Notes: generated by a model not told the origin, from the letters alone. Shown: positions 43,210 through 54,028, counted from the first letter of the stretch. The stretch: 64,000 nt of DNA from Apoda limacodes (GCA_946406115.1 OX291547.1:8747001-8811000), one strand, 5' to 3'. Program-made: numbers and translations.

Positions 43210-45890
43210 CTTCAAACAATCAAATAAGATTGAAAATGGAGTTTAAAAATCATTTTACTAAATCAAAATGTTTTCCTTTTACAAAAATAGATACTCTTTC
43301 AAAAATGGTTAAATACATAAAATGGTGTCTTATAAATATCATTTAGAAATTAACTTCAATTACAGTCTTTATTAAAATGTTGATAAGTGCAATACATACC
43401 ATAAGTAGCAGATATCACACACACACACATAATTAGTATTTTATTGAATGCCATTGTCTAGCATAAATCACTTCCAAACAGATAAACAATATGTATTTTT
43501 CTGACTAGCGCCTACAACATACTGTTCATATTATTAAAAATACTCACATATGTAGAGGAAACGGGGGCTAGTTGAAATACGGGAAAAAATAATGACGAGT
43601 ATTTCCACATACATCGAAACGATATCTAAACAAAGAAATTGTGCTACAGTGAAATATTTTTATTATTGTTTTTTGATAATGTGGGGTTTGAAGTGACAAA
43701 TTAAGTGTTTTGTTAGTCACAATACCTTTATATATACAAGCCATTAGTCTAAAGCATATTTCAAGCAGGTTTTCTAAAAATACTTTTAAAATAACAGTTT
43801 ATAATTATAATTCCCTTTAAAAAGGGACAGCAGGAAACTCCGTGACTTTTCTTATAAAAATTAAGCTACATTTCTTTGTAATAGATTCAAAGTAATTTTC
43901 AAGCTTTACACAATTAATAAATACCGAAACTAAATTCGTTTAGAGCAGGCGCGCATCAAGTCTTAAATTTTAACCGCGGTATTGAGTGGCGGCTATGTAG
44001 AGCAAAAACCATACAAGAAGCCCAAATCCAATCGTGAGTCGTTAAAAAAAAATTTTGTGTGTGACTATTTACTTCGGCTATCGTATCAATGCGAGGTATG
44101 TCATAATTATTTACCAGTGATTTTCATGGTTCCGTACAAAAATGGTATAAAAAGGACCCTTATGGTAAGACTTTGGTTTTCGTCTGTATATATCAGCTAG
44201 AATTTACTTTACGAAATAAATGTGGAATAAAAGTATGAACGCACAGTCTTAATTGTTGGAAACTAGCTATTGCCAGCAGTTCCAACCCTGCTAAATTTAG
44301 TAATGAGCGTGGGATATTTGCGACACCTTTTTTATTAAAGCAAGAAGGTGTGCTAAAATTAAATTAAGCAATTAAGTTTATTTAATTTAATCAAGGCAAT
44401 TACGCGATATTTTATACAAAACTAAAATAAGCCAATCAACTGACAATAGGTGAAATTGGACCAAATGAATAGTAATGATAGTAAATTAGCGTATAAACCT
44501 TAGTAGTATTTATGCTATTTAGGCGCCACACCTACACATGTTCAGAACCTCCCCCACATCAAGTAACCAATGGCGAACACACCTCCAACATTTGGTCTGC
44601 TTTGAAGTAGACTTTTCAGGTCACGTTAATTTTATTATTTTTTTATATTTATGATTATATTTAAATTGTGCTACGTGAACTACTTAACATATTTTAGTGA
44701 ACTATGTAATTTTCTAATATAATTCAAAATATTTACGATATAGGTATATCGCAAAATATTATTTTGATATACCGTCATAACTATTGCATATTTACCCAGT
44801 AGAGCGCCCATGCAATCAGGCGTATAACTTTTAAAATATATATTATTTCGCCTAAATTCAAGTTTTTTTTTTAAATTTTGTTATCTAAATTTTACGCCCT
44901 AGTAAATTTTGTCTATTTGCAACCCTGGTTGTAAGAATCAAGCAGTTGAGTAGTTAAAGAAAAAAACATATATTCATAAAAATACTCTTAATTAAAGATG
45001 TAACAATCAGTCCCAGTGTCCTCTTAATACCGACCATTCAAAACCAGTTATTTTTAAGCAAAACAAACTGTTTAGATATAGTGACCGTGGCGGAATCAAA
45101 TATCGAGTGTATTTTAAATTTAAGATTGTAGATTAGATAATTAAAAGATTGAAATTTAAAAAATATGGCCATTTACCAAATTCCTGCAATCGAAAATAGC
45201 TAATTTTTCGGGCTAGTTAAAACAGGAAAGACAGCATTTCCTTCTAGTGGTTGACTGCAACTTACATAGATTTCGTTTTAGAGATGTGTTTTGAGAGCTG
45301 TTTGTTTGCAAGTACGTAAATGACTGCTACTCTCTAAATTAACCCGCTTATTAATACAGCCGGCCGGTTTTGGCAATGTCCGCCACACACAGATTAACTA
45401 ACTACAAACTTGAAATGGCCGAAAAATTTAAAAAAAAACTTCTGCCGCCGCATGTCTGTGTGTAAACCGTTCACAGTACTCGATCGGCTAGCGGTATAGT
45501 ACAATAAAACAATACGGAGATTTTTATTATTTATTCTTATGTTAACGGTGTGGACGCTGATCGGTACGTAGCTGTATTTAAACGACTACCGGCGAGTGTG
45601 AAGCTAGTCTAACAGTGCTGCGTTGATGTCTATAGCGCACTGCATTATGATTGATTCACCCATAGACATAGGATTTTTTCACTACGTTCAAAAGACCAAT
45701 AAAGCGTGGGAGAGAGAAATCCAAATTAAGTGCATAGTGCCCATGAGAAAATGAGATAGAAGAAAATGGCCGAATGTGACAATAATTACATTGATAAGCG
45801 GCGATATCGGCGGGTCTATTTTATAGAGATTGAAATTTTCTGTTTTTCTGCTTGAATCCTTGATTTGTATTTTAGAATATTTAAATTGTA
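43210..45890. other. AT-rich intergenic, nothing assigned
   Basis: No recognised gene. 44,990-45,090 matches 1,345-1,420. An open plus-strand stretch at 43,982-44,200 (KPYKKPKSNRESLKKNF, then CEVC) has a possible donor at 'gag|gtatgt' (about 44,094) but no identifiable family. Confidence 0.45.
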
Positions 45891-45893
45891 AAT

Positions 45894-45963
45894 TTGGTAT
45901 CTATTTTGTGAGCCAATGTGACGTTACAAGTCGCAATAATCCGTATAAATACACGTTTTACCG
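45894..45963 (+). pseudogene. Decayed THAP-type first exon, copy 1
   Basis: Homologous to 47,066-47,136 over the exon and the following intron. The ATG has become TTG and the Cys/Val region is disrupted, but N-N-P-Y-K-Y-T-F and a GT donor remain. A TIR element (46,008-46,690) is inserted just downstream in its intron sequence. Confidence 0.55.
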
Positions 45964-46007
45964 GTAATTTATGATTTTTTTACTGCTTCGTTGTTAATTC
46001 ACTGTGT

Positions 46008-46690
46008 GACACGATTTTTCTAACATAAATAAGATTACGTGATTTGAATTCCTTATTCCATTGTTGAAAACATTGTCAATTGATATGGTTGTCTAACACG
46101 TCACGTTTCTAAGTTATAGTGTCAATACTATTTACGTGTACCCTCGTAAAAAACAAAAGATCAAACGTTGTTAATTGCAGATTTCTTTTAATACTGAAGT
46201 CTGTACGACTATAAATTAAAAGTTTTAGTGGTCTTAAGATAATTCTAACAGTTTATTTGGGTAATCATAACATTTTTTTCGAAAGTCATGAAGAAAAGTA
46301 ACCACCGCAAGTGTTTAAATCATTTGTTTGTAATGAAAGAGGATTCTACTCTTCACAAGAGGCAAAGTTAATATTTCATCATTTTCTTTTGGAATATTTG
46401 GCTCATTTTTTATATTGACCACTTAAACCTCAGCTATTTTGATTCGTTGTCACTTGTCAATATATATAACATTTTTTTTGTGTAAAATTAATAATTTAAA
46501 TAAAAAATATGATATACAATTTTGATACTGTCTTTATTTATTTATAGTACATCAATTTATCATAACTTTAAAATGATACGTGTTACAAAAAATCTATTTA
46601 AGTTTTTCTGTTCAGCAGGTTTATTTTGATAAAAAATAGCCGTTTCATTAAATGTTAGAGCACAAAAAAAAAAATTTGTCACACAGTGTT
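46008..46690 (-). mobile_element. Inverted copy of the CACTGTGTGACA-TIR element
   Basis: Near full-length reverse complement of 22,636-23,315 with both termini preserved. It carries a short indel ('tgtttgtaatgaaagagg' present only here). The flanks do not give a convincing TSD. Confidence 0.75.
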
Positions 46691-47065
46691 ATATTTTATC
46701 AAATTTATCCGAAAAATTAACGTAAAAATGAATTTGAATTGTAGTTTATATATTATTCTCTTGATTTAATACCATATTTCGTTGCTAAATCAAGATTTGG
46801 AGGATATTTTGTGTAAAATATGTAATCATTTAGTCACGATAGAGATTGACATAGCGCTGACGTCATGCGTATATATAATAAAGTCTATGAGAAGCTCTAA
46901 CTGCGGCATAAATAGAAACACATTCATTAAAATTATTTTTATTTATAATTAATAAAGTATAAAATTATATGACCACAAGAGGACATAGCGTTTCTCTTAA
47001 GGCGAATGGATTTTTTTTTAAATAATCCTGGATTAACATACAAACTATTAATTTTATAGGTAACT

Positions 47066-47136
47066 ATGGTGTCTTGTGCTGTGAGTAAATGTGAAGTCAC
47101 AACAGATAATAATTCGAATAAGTACACATTTCAAAG
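47066..47136 (+). CDS. THAP zinc-finger first exon (N-terminal fragment)
   Basis: ATG then MVSCAVSKCEVTTDNNSNKY followed by TFQ and a GT donor (gtaaat) in phase 2. The CAVxxC pair and the aromatic T-F-x-R ending at the first intron are the hallmark start of a THAP DNA-binding domain. In insects such exons are frequent in P-element-like transposases and domesticated genes. No second exon with the C-terminal His and Cys ligands was found nearby. It is therefore likely a remnant of a duplicated THAP transposon or gene; the sister copy at 45,894 is decayed. Confidence 0.5.
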
Positions 47137-47589
47137 GTAAATGATAATTTTTACTGCATTGTTATCATATGCATATTTATACCGACGGCATCAGTATCGA
47201 ATTATGTAATTATACATGTATAGAATATTAATAAGCTAATTATTCATAGCCATCCAAAGGTGATCGCACATTTGTCCGCATCGTACGCGCTGTTCGGGCC
47301 ACATTTATAGAATTAGTATGAAATGCAATATGTATTACGCGCACGGTGGGGGTGAATTGTAAGAGGTTGCATGATGAAAAATAATATAAAATACTTGGTT
47401 TTTATGACGGTGTTTTGTTCACCAGAAGTCTACTTACAAATAGTTCCTATATTTAATGTTCTTATAGTTTTAAATTTGTTAAATTTAGATACTTTCAATA
47501 AAAAAAATTGAGACGTATCAATTGAATTTGGTTTTTATTCTTTACAATTACTCAAACAAAATTCTCTCAACTGGTACTTTCTCCAATGA

Positions 47590-48195
47590 GCATACCTGAT
47601 ATAGAGGCTAGGAGTGCTAACTACACGTCCGAACTGATATTCCGTCTCAGTGGATGCGCCTCTCGGCTCTTTTGACCACTCTCTCGCCCGGAATCAAGTG
47701 TCATGCACACTAACCGTTTCCTCTGCGCCAATTAATTGGCGTTGTGTGTGGCATTATAAGTCAGCAGATTGTGATGGATTGCGGGATTTTTATGCATCGT
47801 ACCCGTGGAGGCAGCTCTGCTTCAGCTCAGAAGATCCTGACATCTGCGCAGCCGCAGTCACTTAGACAATCTTCTCTGGCATGGAATGTTACATTTCTAA
47901 CCCTCAAGTAGCTGCCGATGTCAAAATAACCCGTGGTTTAATAGGTCTTAAAAAAAGAGGTTAAAATTCTCAAGCAAACTGCATATGAGGCTTGGACCAC
48001 GGTTCGGTCAATAAGGATGTGAATACGTCTGAGTTAAAATGCAAATTAAATGCTGCCTCGAGGTTCAGTAAGAAAGTAACCGCCAGAGCTAAGTTCCAAT
48101 TCATCGGCAAAATAGGTGGGCGACTTGCAAGCTATCCCTCTGGGAGTAGTGCTGTCTGGTCGCTTGTTAAGCTGCCAAGAAAAACTTTTGTCCCT
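47590..48195 (+). mobile_element. LINE ORF2 internal fragment (post-endonuclease linker)
   Basis: The plus strand reads WHYKSADCDGLRDFYASYPW, then RQLCFSSEDPDICAAAVT, and in later frames AYEAWTT, ELKCKLNAASRFSKKV and FQFIGKIGGRLASYPSGSSA. These are typical of the region between endonuclease and RT of a common lepidopteran LINE. Several frameshifts. Confidence 0.75.
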
Positions 48196-48239
48196 ATACT
48201 AAATTTCATCAAAATTGGCTTAGTTGTTAAACCGAATTA

Positions 48240-48545
48240 TTATTATTATTATCTTCCGACTCACACTTGACAATTTTCTGAACAGCTATCCTTCCCCTTT
48301 CCTCATATTTTTTTTATTAAAATCGGCTCAGTAGCTTAGCCCAATTCCTTTTACTCCTCTGTGCGCTAATCCGACTCACTTTTGACGTTTTGAGGTACCC
48401 TATGTCCATTCCCAAATTGCAAACTATAACAATGCCAAATTTCATCATTATTGATTCTGCGATGCCGTTTAGCCGTAAAAAGGTAACAAATAAACAAACA
48501 GACAGGGACACTTTTGCATTTATAATTTATATATATAAAATATTA
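48240..48545. repeat. Interspersed repeat (family of 23,770)
   Basis: 'ctatgtccattcccaaattg', 'tgccaaatttcatcatta' and 'aaacaaacagacaggga', ending at an 'attagtatggat' boundary. Confidence 0.6.
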
Positions 48546-48689
48546 GTATGGATAACATATGATAATGTTATTTAGCAAAAACATTACACTTCTTCAAAAC
48601 TCGATAATTTTTTACGCACTGCCATGCTTGGTGTTTTGCTAGGCTAAGTTTTTTTGAACAAAAAAGTCTAGTGTTGATTACCTACTTAC

Positions 48690-48735
48690 CTTAAAACACA
48701 GACGTAGAGGACTAGACAGTGCATTTCTTAGCCAG
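48690..48735 (-). CDS. Candidate first coding exon of gene B, 46 nt
   Basis: Strong minus-strand splice sites: acceptor 'ccatttttttcacag' and donor 'gtaagtagg'. Within it an ATG (purine at -3) starts MHCLVLYVCVL and two nucleotides, a short hydrophobic leader. It ends in phase 2, exactly what the 16-nt exon at 34,126 requires, so the join would give ...VL-RAQKTS-GAITST. Including the 22-nt exon would create a stop instead. The intron would be 14.5 kb, holding the mariner/LINE nest. A second frame (WLRNALSSPLRLCFK) is also open, so this is tentative. Confidence 0.3.
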
Positions 48736-48766
48736 CTGTGAAAAAAATGGTAGCAACAGTGTGACA

Positions 48767-48893
48767 GAGACGAAGAGAACTTGCGGTCTCTTGTCTTTTT
48801 CTGGTGTGTTTCAATAAACATAAACAAACAAAATGGCGGATGTTGATAGAAAAGAGAAAAGAGACCGCAAGTTCGCTTTGTCTCTTTCTAAAC
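48767..48893. repeat. Hairpin-type inverted repeat
   Basis: 'acgaagagaacttgcggtct' (48,769 onwards) is mirrored by 'agaccgcaagttcgctttgt' (48,861 onwards), with 'cttgtctttttc' opposite 'gaaaagagaaaag'. Arms of about 38 bp, loop of about 45 bp; a small palindromic MITE or foldback. Confidence 0.7.
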
Positions 48894-49204
48894 AAATCAA
48901 AATATTTTGCAACCAATAGGACAGATTATACAACTCAAAATCTATGCCTTAAAGTAAGGAATATGTTAGTAGGTAGGATAAATGACGTTCAAAAGGTCTT
49001 ATCTAATCTATCTAATGGTATGATCTGTGAATCTTTAAAACAAGTTTAAAAGCTTGTCTTCAAAACGTGCGTGGGGAATTCCATACAGTTTTAATCTAAC
49101 GCGAGTTGTAAAAGTTTAGCTGTGGGGAAAATGTGGGGATTCCTAAACATTAATAGCAAATTCGAAAGTTATTGAATTAATTTTTAATTTCGTATATTAA
49201 CTAA

Positions 49205-49445
49205 CTAGCTTTTGCCGGCCGTTTCACCAGCCCTCAATTCGATTATCGGTGTAGGATTTCATCGGCAACTACTCAGTTATAGAAATATAACCGACTCACA
49301 CTTGACATTTTAAGTAGCCCTATGTCCTTTATCGGAACTCAAACTACTTCTATGCCATATTTCATCTTAATCCGTACAGCGGTTTAAGCGTAAAGAGGTA
49401 ACAGACAGACAGAGTTACTTTCGCATTTATAATATTAGTATGGAT
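49205..49445. repeat. Interspersed repeat (family of 23,770 and 48,240)
   Basis: 'cgattatcggtgtaggattt', 'ctcacacttgaca' and 'acagacagacagagtta', ending 'attagtatggat'. Confidence 0.65.
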
Positions 49446-49467
49446 CTACACCCTATTTTTCCTTACT

Positions 49468-49590
49468 TGTTTATAAAAGTCAAGAACCCGATAATTTAGG
49501 CTCAAATGTTTATAAAAATCAAGAACCCTATAATTTAGGCTCAAATGTTTATAAAAATCAAGAACTTCTATAATTTAGGCTCAAATTAGA
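49468..49590. repeat. Tandem repeat, about 40 bp x 3
   Basis: Three copies of a unit containing 'tgtttataaaaatcaagaac' and 'ataatttaggctcaaa'. Confidence 0.85.
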
Positions 49591-51570
49591 AAGGCTACTA
49601 AGTAAATATAGTGTAATTCCTCTGCTCTACTTCTTTAAATAACCGACTTCAAAAGAAAGAGAAGAAAGAAAAAAAGAAAAATTGAACAGTATTCATATAT
49701 TTTATGGTCTTCTAAACACGTGTGCTAAATTTTATAAGTGAATTTATGTTTAAATGTATGTTAATCTACGTATTTCTCAGGAACCGCTTTTTAAATCAGG
49801 TATAACAGAAAATAGGTACCTCAAATTTTAGACAAGATATTTGTAGAAGACTTACTTAAGCAATTGCTTTCACATTTTGGTAGAGCCTTGCTAATGAAGC
49901 ATATTCTCACGGCATAGGCGAGCTCCCAAGATGGCGTTCTTTGTGACTAATGAAAGGCGTTTGATTGTGTCGATCAGCATACTATGTAAGCCGAATTTAA
50001 ATATTATAAGACTTAAGACTTAAGACTTTAATTCAAAAACTGGTTATAAATGCTGATAAACCTCAGGGATCTCTAGTAAAATTAGGCGTTCCTCAAGGGT
50101 CAATATTAAGGCCATTCTTATATTTAGTATATATATTTTCTTATATATTCTTTTTCTATTCTTCTTCTTATATTTCTTTCTTATATGTAAATAAAATACT
50201 ACTATAAGTAAATTACTTAAATATCTGTTGCAATCCTTGATTATCTGCAGCGTATGAAAAGAAAATCCAACATTCGTTTTGGGTTATACTAGGATGTACA
50301 AAAATGTATGAATTTTATTGCACAATAAAGGGTCCATTTTGCGAGTAAGTCCCGAACGGACGTTAGCAGACCTAATGTTTAAAAAATTTAATCATTCTAA
50401 GTATCTATCTATATAGGTTATATAACCGGTAGCAATAATAAATAATAATGTTAAATTATTTAATAACTTATATGGTAACAATAGGATGCTTAATTACATA
50501 TTATTTCTTAATTGCATATACACAATTTAAATATGTTTAAATTGTTTTCTTACATCTAGAATATACATATTCAAGTCTTATGTAGGTTGAAGGTTACTAC
50601 TACCTTTTGAGTCTTATAATTACGAGTAATATAAACCTGTAACCAGTCAGGCAGTTGCACTGACCTCTATAGTAGGCAATTTAAACAATCGATATTTTTC
50701 CACAAGAGGAAGCAAAAATTGTCGTTATAGATTTTACTGCAACAAAGTATTAAGAGATCACTTTTTTGATTTATCATATATTATTTATATATTTTACAAC
50801 ACACTTGCACTTTGAGTAGCTCTTATTACACCAATTTTAGGTACATTTAATACGCGTTATAACACGCGTTATTTTACTTTACATATTCAAATTATAGTGC
50901 ATATTTGTAGTGAAAGTAACATATTTTTTAAATCTCAACAAAATACGCGGTTTCTATTAGTTTAATATTAGTGTATCTTTACTTTTATGAGCGCGGCTGT
51001 GGCGGCTCGCAAAAGAATAAATACTCCCGTAATTTTTCAGTAACAGTGTTGTGTTGTTTCATTTATTTATTTCCGCGCATAGCTCAATTGTACTATTTTG
51101 GTTTATCATAATACTGTACAAAGTTTCTGTTATATGTTTACCTAAGCAACGAAATAAAGGATTGACGTGTTTTTTTACAGAGATGTATAAGAGTCTGAAC
51201 ATTAAGCTACTTTTTAATCCGAAAGAAATCTCGTAAATTTGGAAGTGTAACAACGGTATATAGCTATAGTTATTAAACATATAATAAAAGTCACAAGGTG
51301 GTATAACCCCTAGGTAGGACATAAAGCGTCAACAGTGCTTTGGCATCTATCTAATACAATCTTGATTTTCAATGTCAAATGACATAGTTAATAATTTTTA
51401 TTTATATAAAATTATTTATTTTGAACTAGGAGATCTAATAAATTCATAAAATCCCTAGCATATTATACATAAACTTGTAATGTATTTGTAGACACAAATT
51501 CATATCTACAATTTGCTTTCACATGTTGTTACCTAAATAATGATTTTTCGTTTCTAGTTAGTTTCTTTAG
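49591..51570. other. 3' flank of gene A, no gene
   Basis: AT-rich. A minus-strand AATAAA at 51,397-51,402 lies about 170 nt past the gene A stop and is the likely polyadenylation signal. A possible micro-exon with a weak donor occurs at 50,637-50,666 (RSVQLPDWLQ; see findings). A TATA-like/TCAGT pair at 51,015-51,041 on the plus strand leads into no supported ORF. Confidence 0.45.
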
Positions 51571-51750
51571 TTACCATTTTAGTGATCCAAGCTTAACATC
51601 ACCATTGGTATTAACTACAAAGAGAATGGTTCCTTCAGCAGTTTGCCTCCCTTTGCTGTCAGTGGTATAGCTGGTGGTATTGTAATATGCATTTGTAGAG
51701 AATTTTAGACCAGCTCCAGGATTGTAGTTCTTCACCTTGGAGAAAAGTTG
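51571..51750 (-). CDS. Gene A terminal exon: conserved C-terminal domain and stop
   Basis: A 180-nt exon, 59 codons plus TAA, acceptor 'ttttaaagtttcag', phase 0. Starts QLFSKVKNYNPGAGLKFSTN and ends TNGDVKLGSLKW-stop. Shared with the gene B terminal exon: LFS at residues 2-4, TSYTTDSKGRQTAEG against TSSWTVDHNGKKTNG, and the N-G-D-V-K-L-x-S-x-x-W end. No cysteine. Clean third-position pattern and an intact frame indicate a functional domain. Family not recognised. Confidence 0.78.
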   Translation of the reverse strand, partial: QLFSKVKNYNPGAGLKFSTNAYYNTTSYTTDSKGRQTAEGTILFVVNTNGDVKLGSLKW

Positions 51751-51977
51751 CTGAAACTTTAAAATAGTTGCAATATTAATATTATTAATAAATTAATATT
51801 AATTATTAATTTCATTTCGCTTAATCGATAGTGACTTATAGACATACTGAAAGATGAATATGCAGAATAACTATACTATGAAGTTTTACTTATAAAACCT
51901 CAAGAAGCTGATAAATAAGAGCTAAATTTTGTAATTCTAATAAAGTAAAAATTATTGTACCTACAATGTCATGTAGG

Positions 51978-52242
51978 TATATGTCACAGCCATCTGGTTA
52001 AATTAGCCAGTTAATTGGACGATTGTCGAGTATGGAAAAGAAATCGCACTGTATGAGTCATGTATGTTGAGTGAGGTTCAGTTTCTGTGTTGTAAACGTA
52101 GAGGCGGAGCGAGCGAAGCGAGTGCAGCGTTCCAGTCAAGTTTCATATAATAATTATTATATGATAATTTCTTTTCCATACTTAACGATCTGCCTAGGCG
52201 CCCAATTAACTGGCTAATTTACCCAGATGGCTACGACACAAA
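51978..52242. mobile_element. Palindromic MITE, short relative of 19,505-20,410
   Basis: TIRs 'cacagccatctggttaaatt' (left, with 'agccagttaattgg') and complement 'ccaattaactggctaattta' with 'cagatggctacgaca' (right). The interior 'agcgagcgaagcgagtgc' matches nothing coding. Lies in the last intron of gene A. Confidence 0.8.
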
Positions 52243-52763
52243 CATAGATATAACATTGTGAATGCACTAATTAACAACGAATTCTCTGATTGTTGTAAAT
52301 TTAATCACTACCTGCAATAGTTACAGACTTAAGAAATTGCACGTGTTATAATCAATATATGGTTTGGTCGATTTGTCACAAGTCAAAACTTAGTAGTACG
52401 GATTTGTAATATTTTTTATTAACTCCTGCCCAGAAAAATATGCCACTGTTGGTCACCAATCCATGTACTGACCTTGCCTGACTGTCACTTTTTATAAAAT
52501 ACAACTTCACGTTTCTGTTATCATATGCGTGTTTTTTACGCATCTTTAATGCATTCAATTTCATTATCCAGCCAACTTAAAAAGACATAAATTTGTATAG
52601 CACAGCTGTACTTTTGGCTTATATCTATAGTTGGATTACTGATATTAGGTGCATAATGAACATAATGTTGATGAACAAAACACGACCTTATGAGTAATTT
52701 CTCGTATCGTATGATCGTGCAACCATTTTGTCTTCCCCTGATTTTGTCGTGAAGAACAGTTTG

Positions 52764-52793
52764 TTTATAAATACTAAGTATAAATGTAGTCAG
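52764..52793 (+). promoter_or_regulatory. Possible core promoter for the plus-strand peptide gene
   Basis: 'tttataaata' (52,764-52,773) followed about 25 bp later by 'gtagtcaga', a fit to an insect TATA box plus initiator. It is 455 bp upstream of the signal-peptide ATG at 53,249, which would need a long 5' UTR. Speculative. Confidence 0.22.
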
Positions 52794-53248
52794 AGCTCAA
52801 AAGTTACCGTTGAGTTGCGTTTCGTGGCCTTTCGTGTTCGTTTCGTGGATAATTATTTCTGTTAACTATCTGAGAAACTTGCAAAACTGCTTAGTTAAAA
52901 ACAATTTTTGTTGAAAGTATAATTTTTTTTTTTCTTTAAAACACGTGGGTTGATTGTCAGATGTGAGGGGGGGCACCAATTTGTACAAAAGATCCTTAAA
53001 AGATTTCATGTCTTTAAAAAATTACTTTAAAATTCGAACCTAAATCGTGTACGCGTTAGAAAGTCGCCTTTGCTCATAGACATATAGAACCTTATATTAT
53101 TCGTAGAAGTTGTTGTCCACTCTTTATCTAAAAATTTTCATAGAAGTCATAACTACACTCACTGGCAATCATCGATTGTGCAAACGAGTGGTTAGTTTTT
53201 CACGGTTAGACAAGACAAGTGTACGATTTATCCTTTATACTACACAGC

Positions 53249-53299
53249 ATGAACTTTAAAATTTTAGTAATATTCATCTTTACGTTTCAATCTATTGAG
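53249..53299 (+). CDS. Signal-peptide exon of a plus-strand small secreted-peptide gene
   Basis: ATG (context 'cacagcatga') opens MNFKILVIFIFTFQSIE, a short basic n-region, an 8-10-residue hydrophobic core and a polar end, then a good donor, gtgagc, in phase 0. This is the usual layout of first exons of insect secreted peptides. It lies inside the last intron of gene A on the opposite strand. Candidate partners in phase 0 are the exons at 62,960 and 63,129, nearly 10 kb downstream. Confidence 0.45.
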
Positions 53300-53427
53300 G
53301 TGAGCCTGTCTCGGATACCCAAAAGAATCTTTACCTTTGTGTGACTTATTGAATGGATAGCACCTTACTTAGTCTATTAGTAACTAGTTAGGTATAACTA
53401 GTTATTTTTTAAATTTTGGTTACTTAC

Positions 53428-53457
53428 CGCAATCGGAATAGGAAATCTATACGGATC
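53428..53457 (-). CDS. Gene A micro-exon, 30 nt (DPYRFPIPIA)
   Basis: Acceptor 'ttttttatatttacag', donor 'gtaagtaac', ten phase-0 codons DPYRFPIPIA. Last micro-exon before the terminal exon. Confidence 0.7.
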
Positions 53458-53478
53458 CTGTAAATATAAAAAAAAACT

Positions 53479-53766
53479 AATTAAGAGACTTTGACAAAAC
53501 ACGTTCTACTCATTATCCTATAACATTAAACAAACATTATAAACGTTCTAGGAAAATAGGGGCTTGGGTGAAATACCACCACTACACTTAAAGAGACTTC
53601 GACAAAATATGTTCTACTCATTCTCCTACAACATAAAATAAACATTTGATAAGGTTCTAGGAGAATAGAGGCTTGGATGAGATATCACCTCTACCCTTAA
53701 AGAGACTTCAACGAAAAATGTTCTATTTATTCTCCTAAAACATTAAACAAACATTTGTTAACGTTC
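53479..53766. repeat. Tandem repeat, about 117 bp x 2.5, in a gene A intron
   Basis: Three starts of 'aagagactt(t/c)(g/a)acaaaa' (about 53,483, 53,590, 53,699), each followed by 'gttctactcatt' or 'gttctatttatt' and 'cattaaacaaacattt'-like text. Confidence 0.8.
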
Positions 53767-54028
53767 AAATACATTTTTTTATGATTTTTACTAAAAAAAT
53801 GATTTGGAGTATTGGGGATGGATTTTCAAACAAACTTTCAACCCCATATTACCCTCTTACTGAAAATCCATTTTTAGTGGTCTCCAACATTATAGGAAAC
53901 CAAGAACCTGGAACTTCTTTAAAAATTTCACTCTCTAGACACAGTAGTAGATTTTGGGCTCTGCGTTGATATATTAGTAAGTCAGTCTGTCAGTTTATTC
54001 TTTTATATATTATAAATAATAAACTTAC

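Larger units (their letters stand above)
5809..48735 (-). other. Gene B: predicted multi-micro-exon gene (transcription unit)
   Basis: Span of a predicted minus-strand gene built from 18-42-nt exons, almost all multiples of three in phase 0, so exons can be gained, lost or skipped without a frameshift. Order of transcription: a tentative first exon at 48,690-48,735, small leader exons at 34,383 and 34,126, then 33,087, 32,181, 30,076, 26,187, 25,045, 24,516 and 21,088, three tandem blocks (18,254 down to 12,240), 10,010, 9,938, 9,527, 8,405, 7,183 and 6,105, and the terminal exon at 5,809-5,976. The encoded repeats are about 10 residues, rich in P, S, F and N, and often end in Q or E just before the donor. 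Function is unknown. The repeat architecture plus a separate C-terminal domain resembles secreted structural, silk-like or effector proteins, but that is inference. Introns are packed with transposons. The 5' end is the least certain part, and A and B could share transcripts. Confidence 0.55.

Noticed and set aside
43551..43570. 20-nt minus-strand segment between 'caactag' and 'gtgagt'
   Set aside because: Frame-breaking length, no related exon and no link to either gene.
51051..51236. Hydrophobic 61-codon plus-strand ORF after a TATA/TCAGT-like pair
   Set aside because: Begins at GTG and not ATG, has no recognisable domain, and no supporting splice sites. The promoter resemblance alone is weak in AT-rich DNA.
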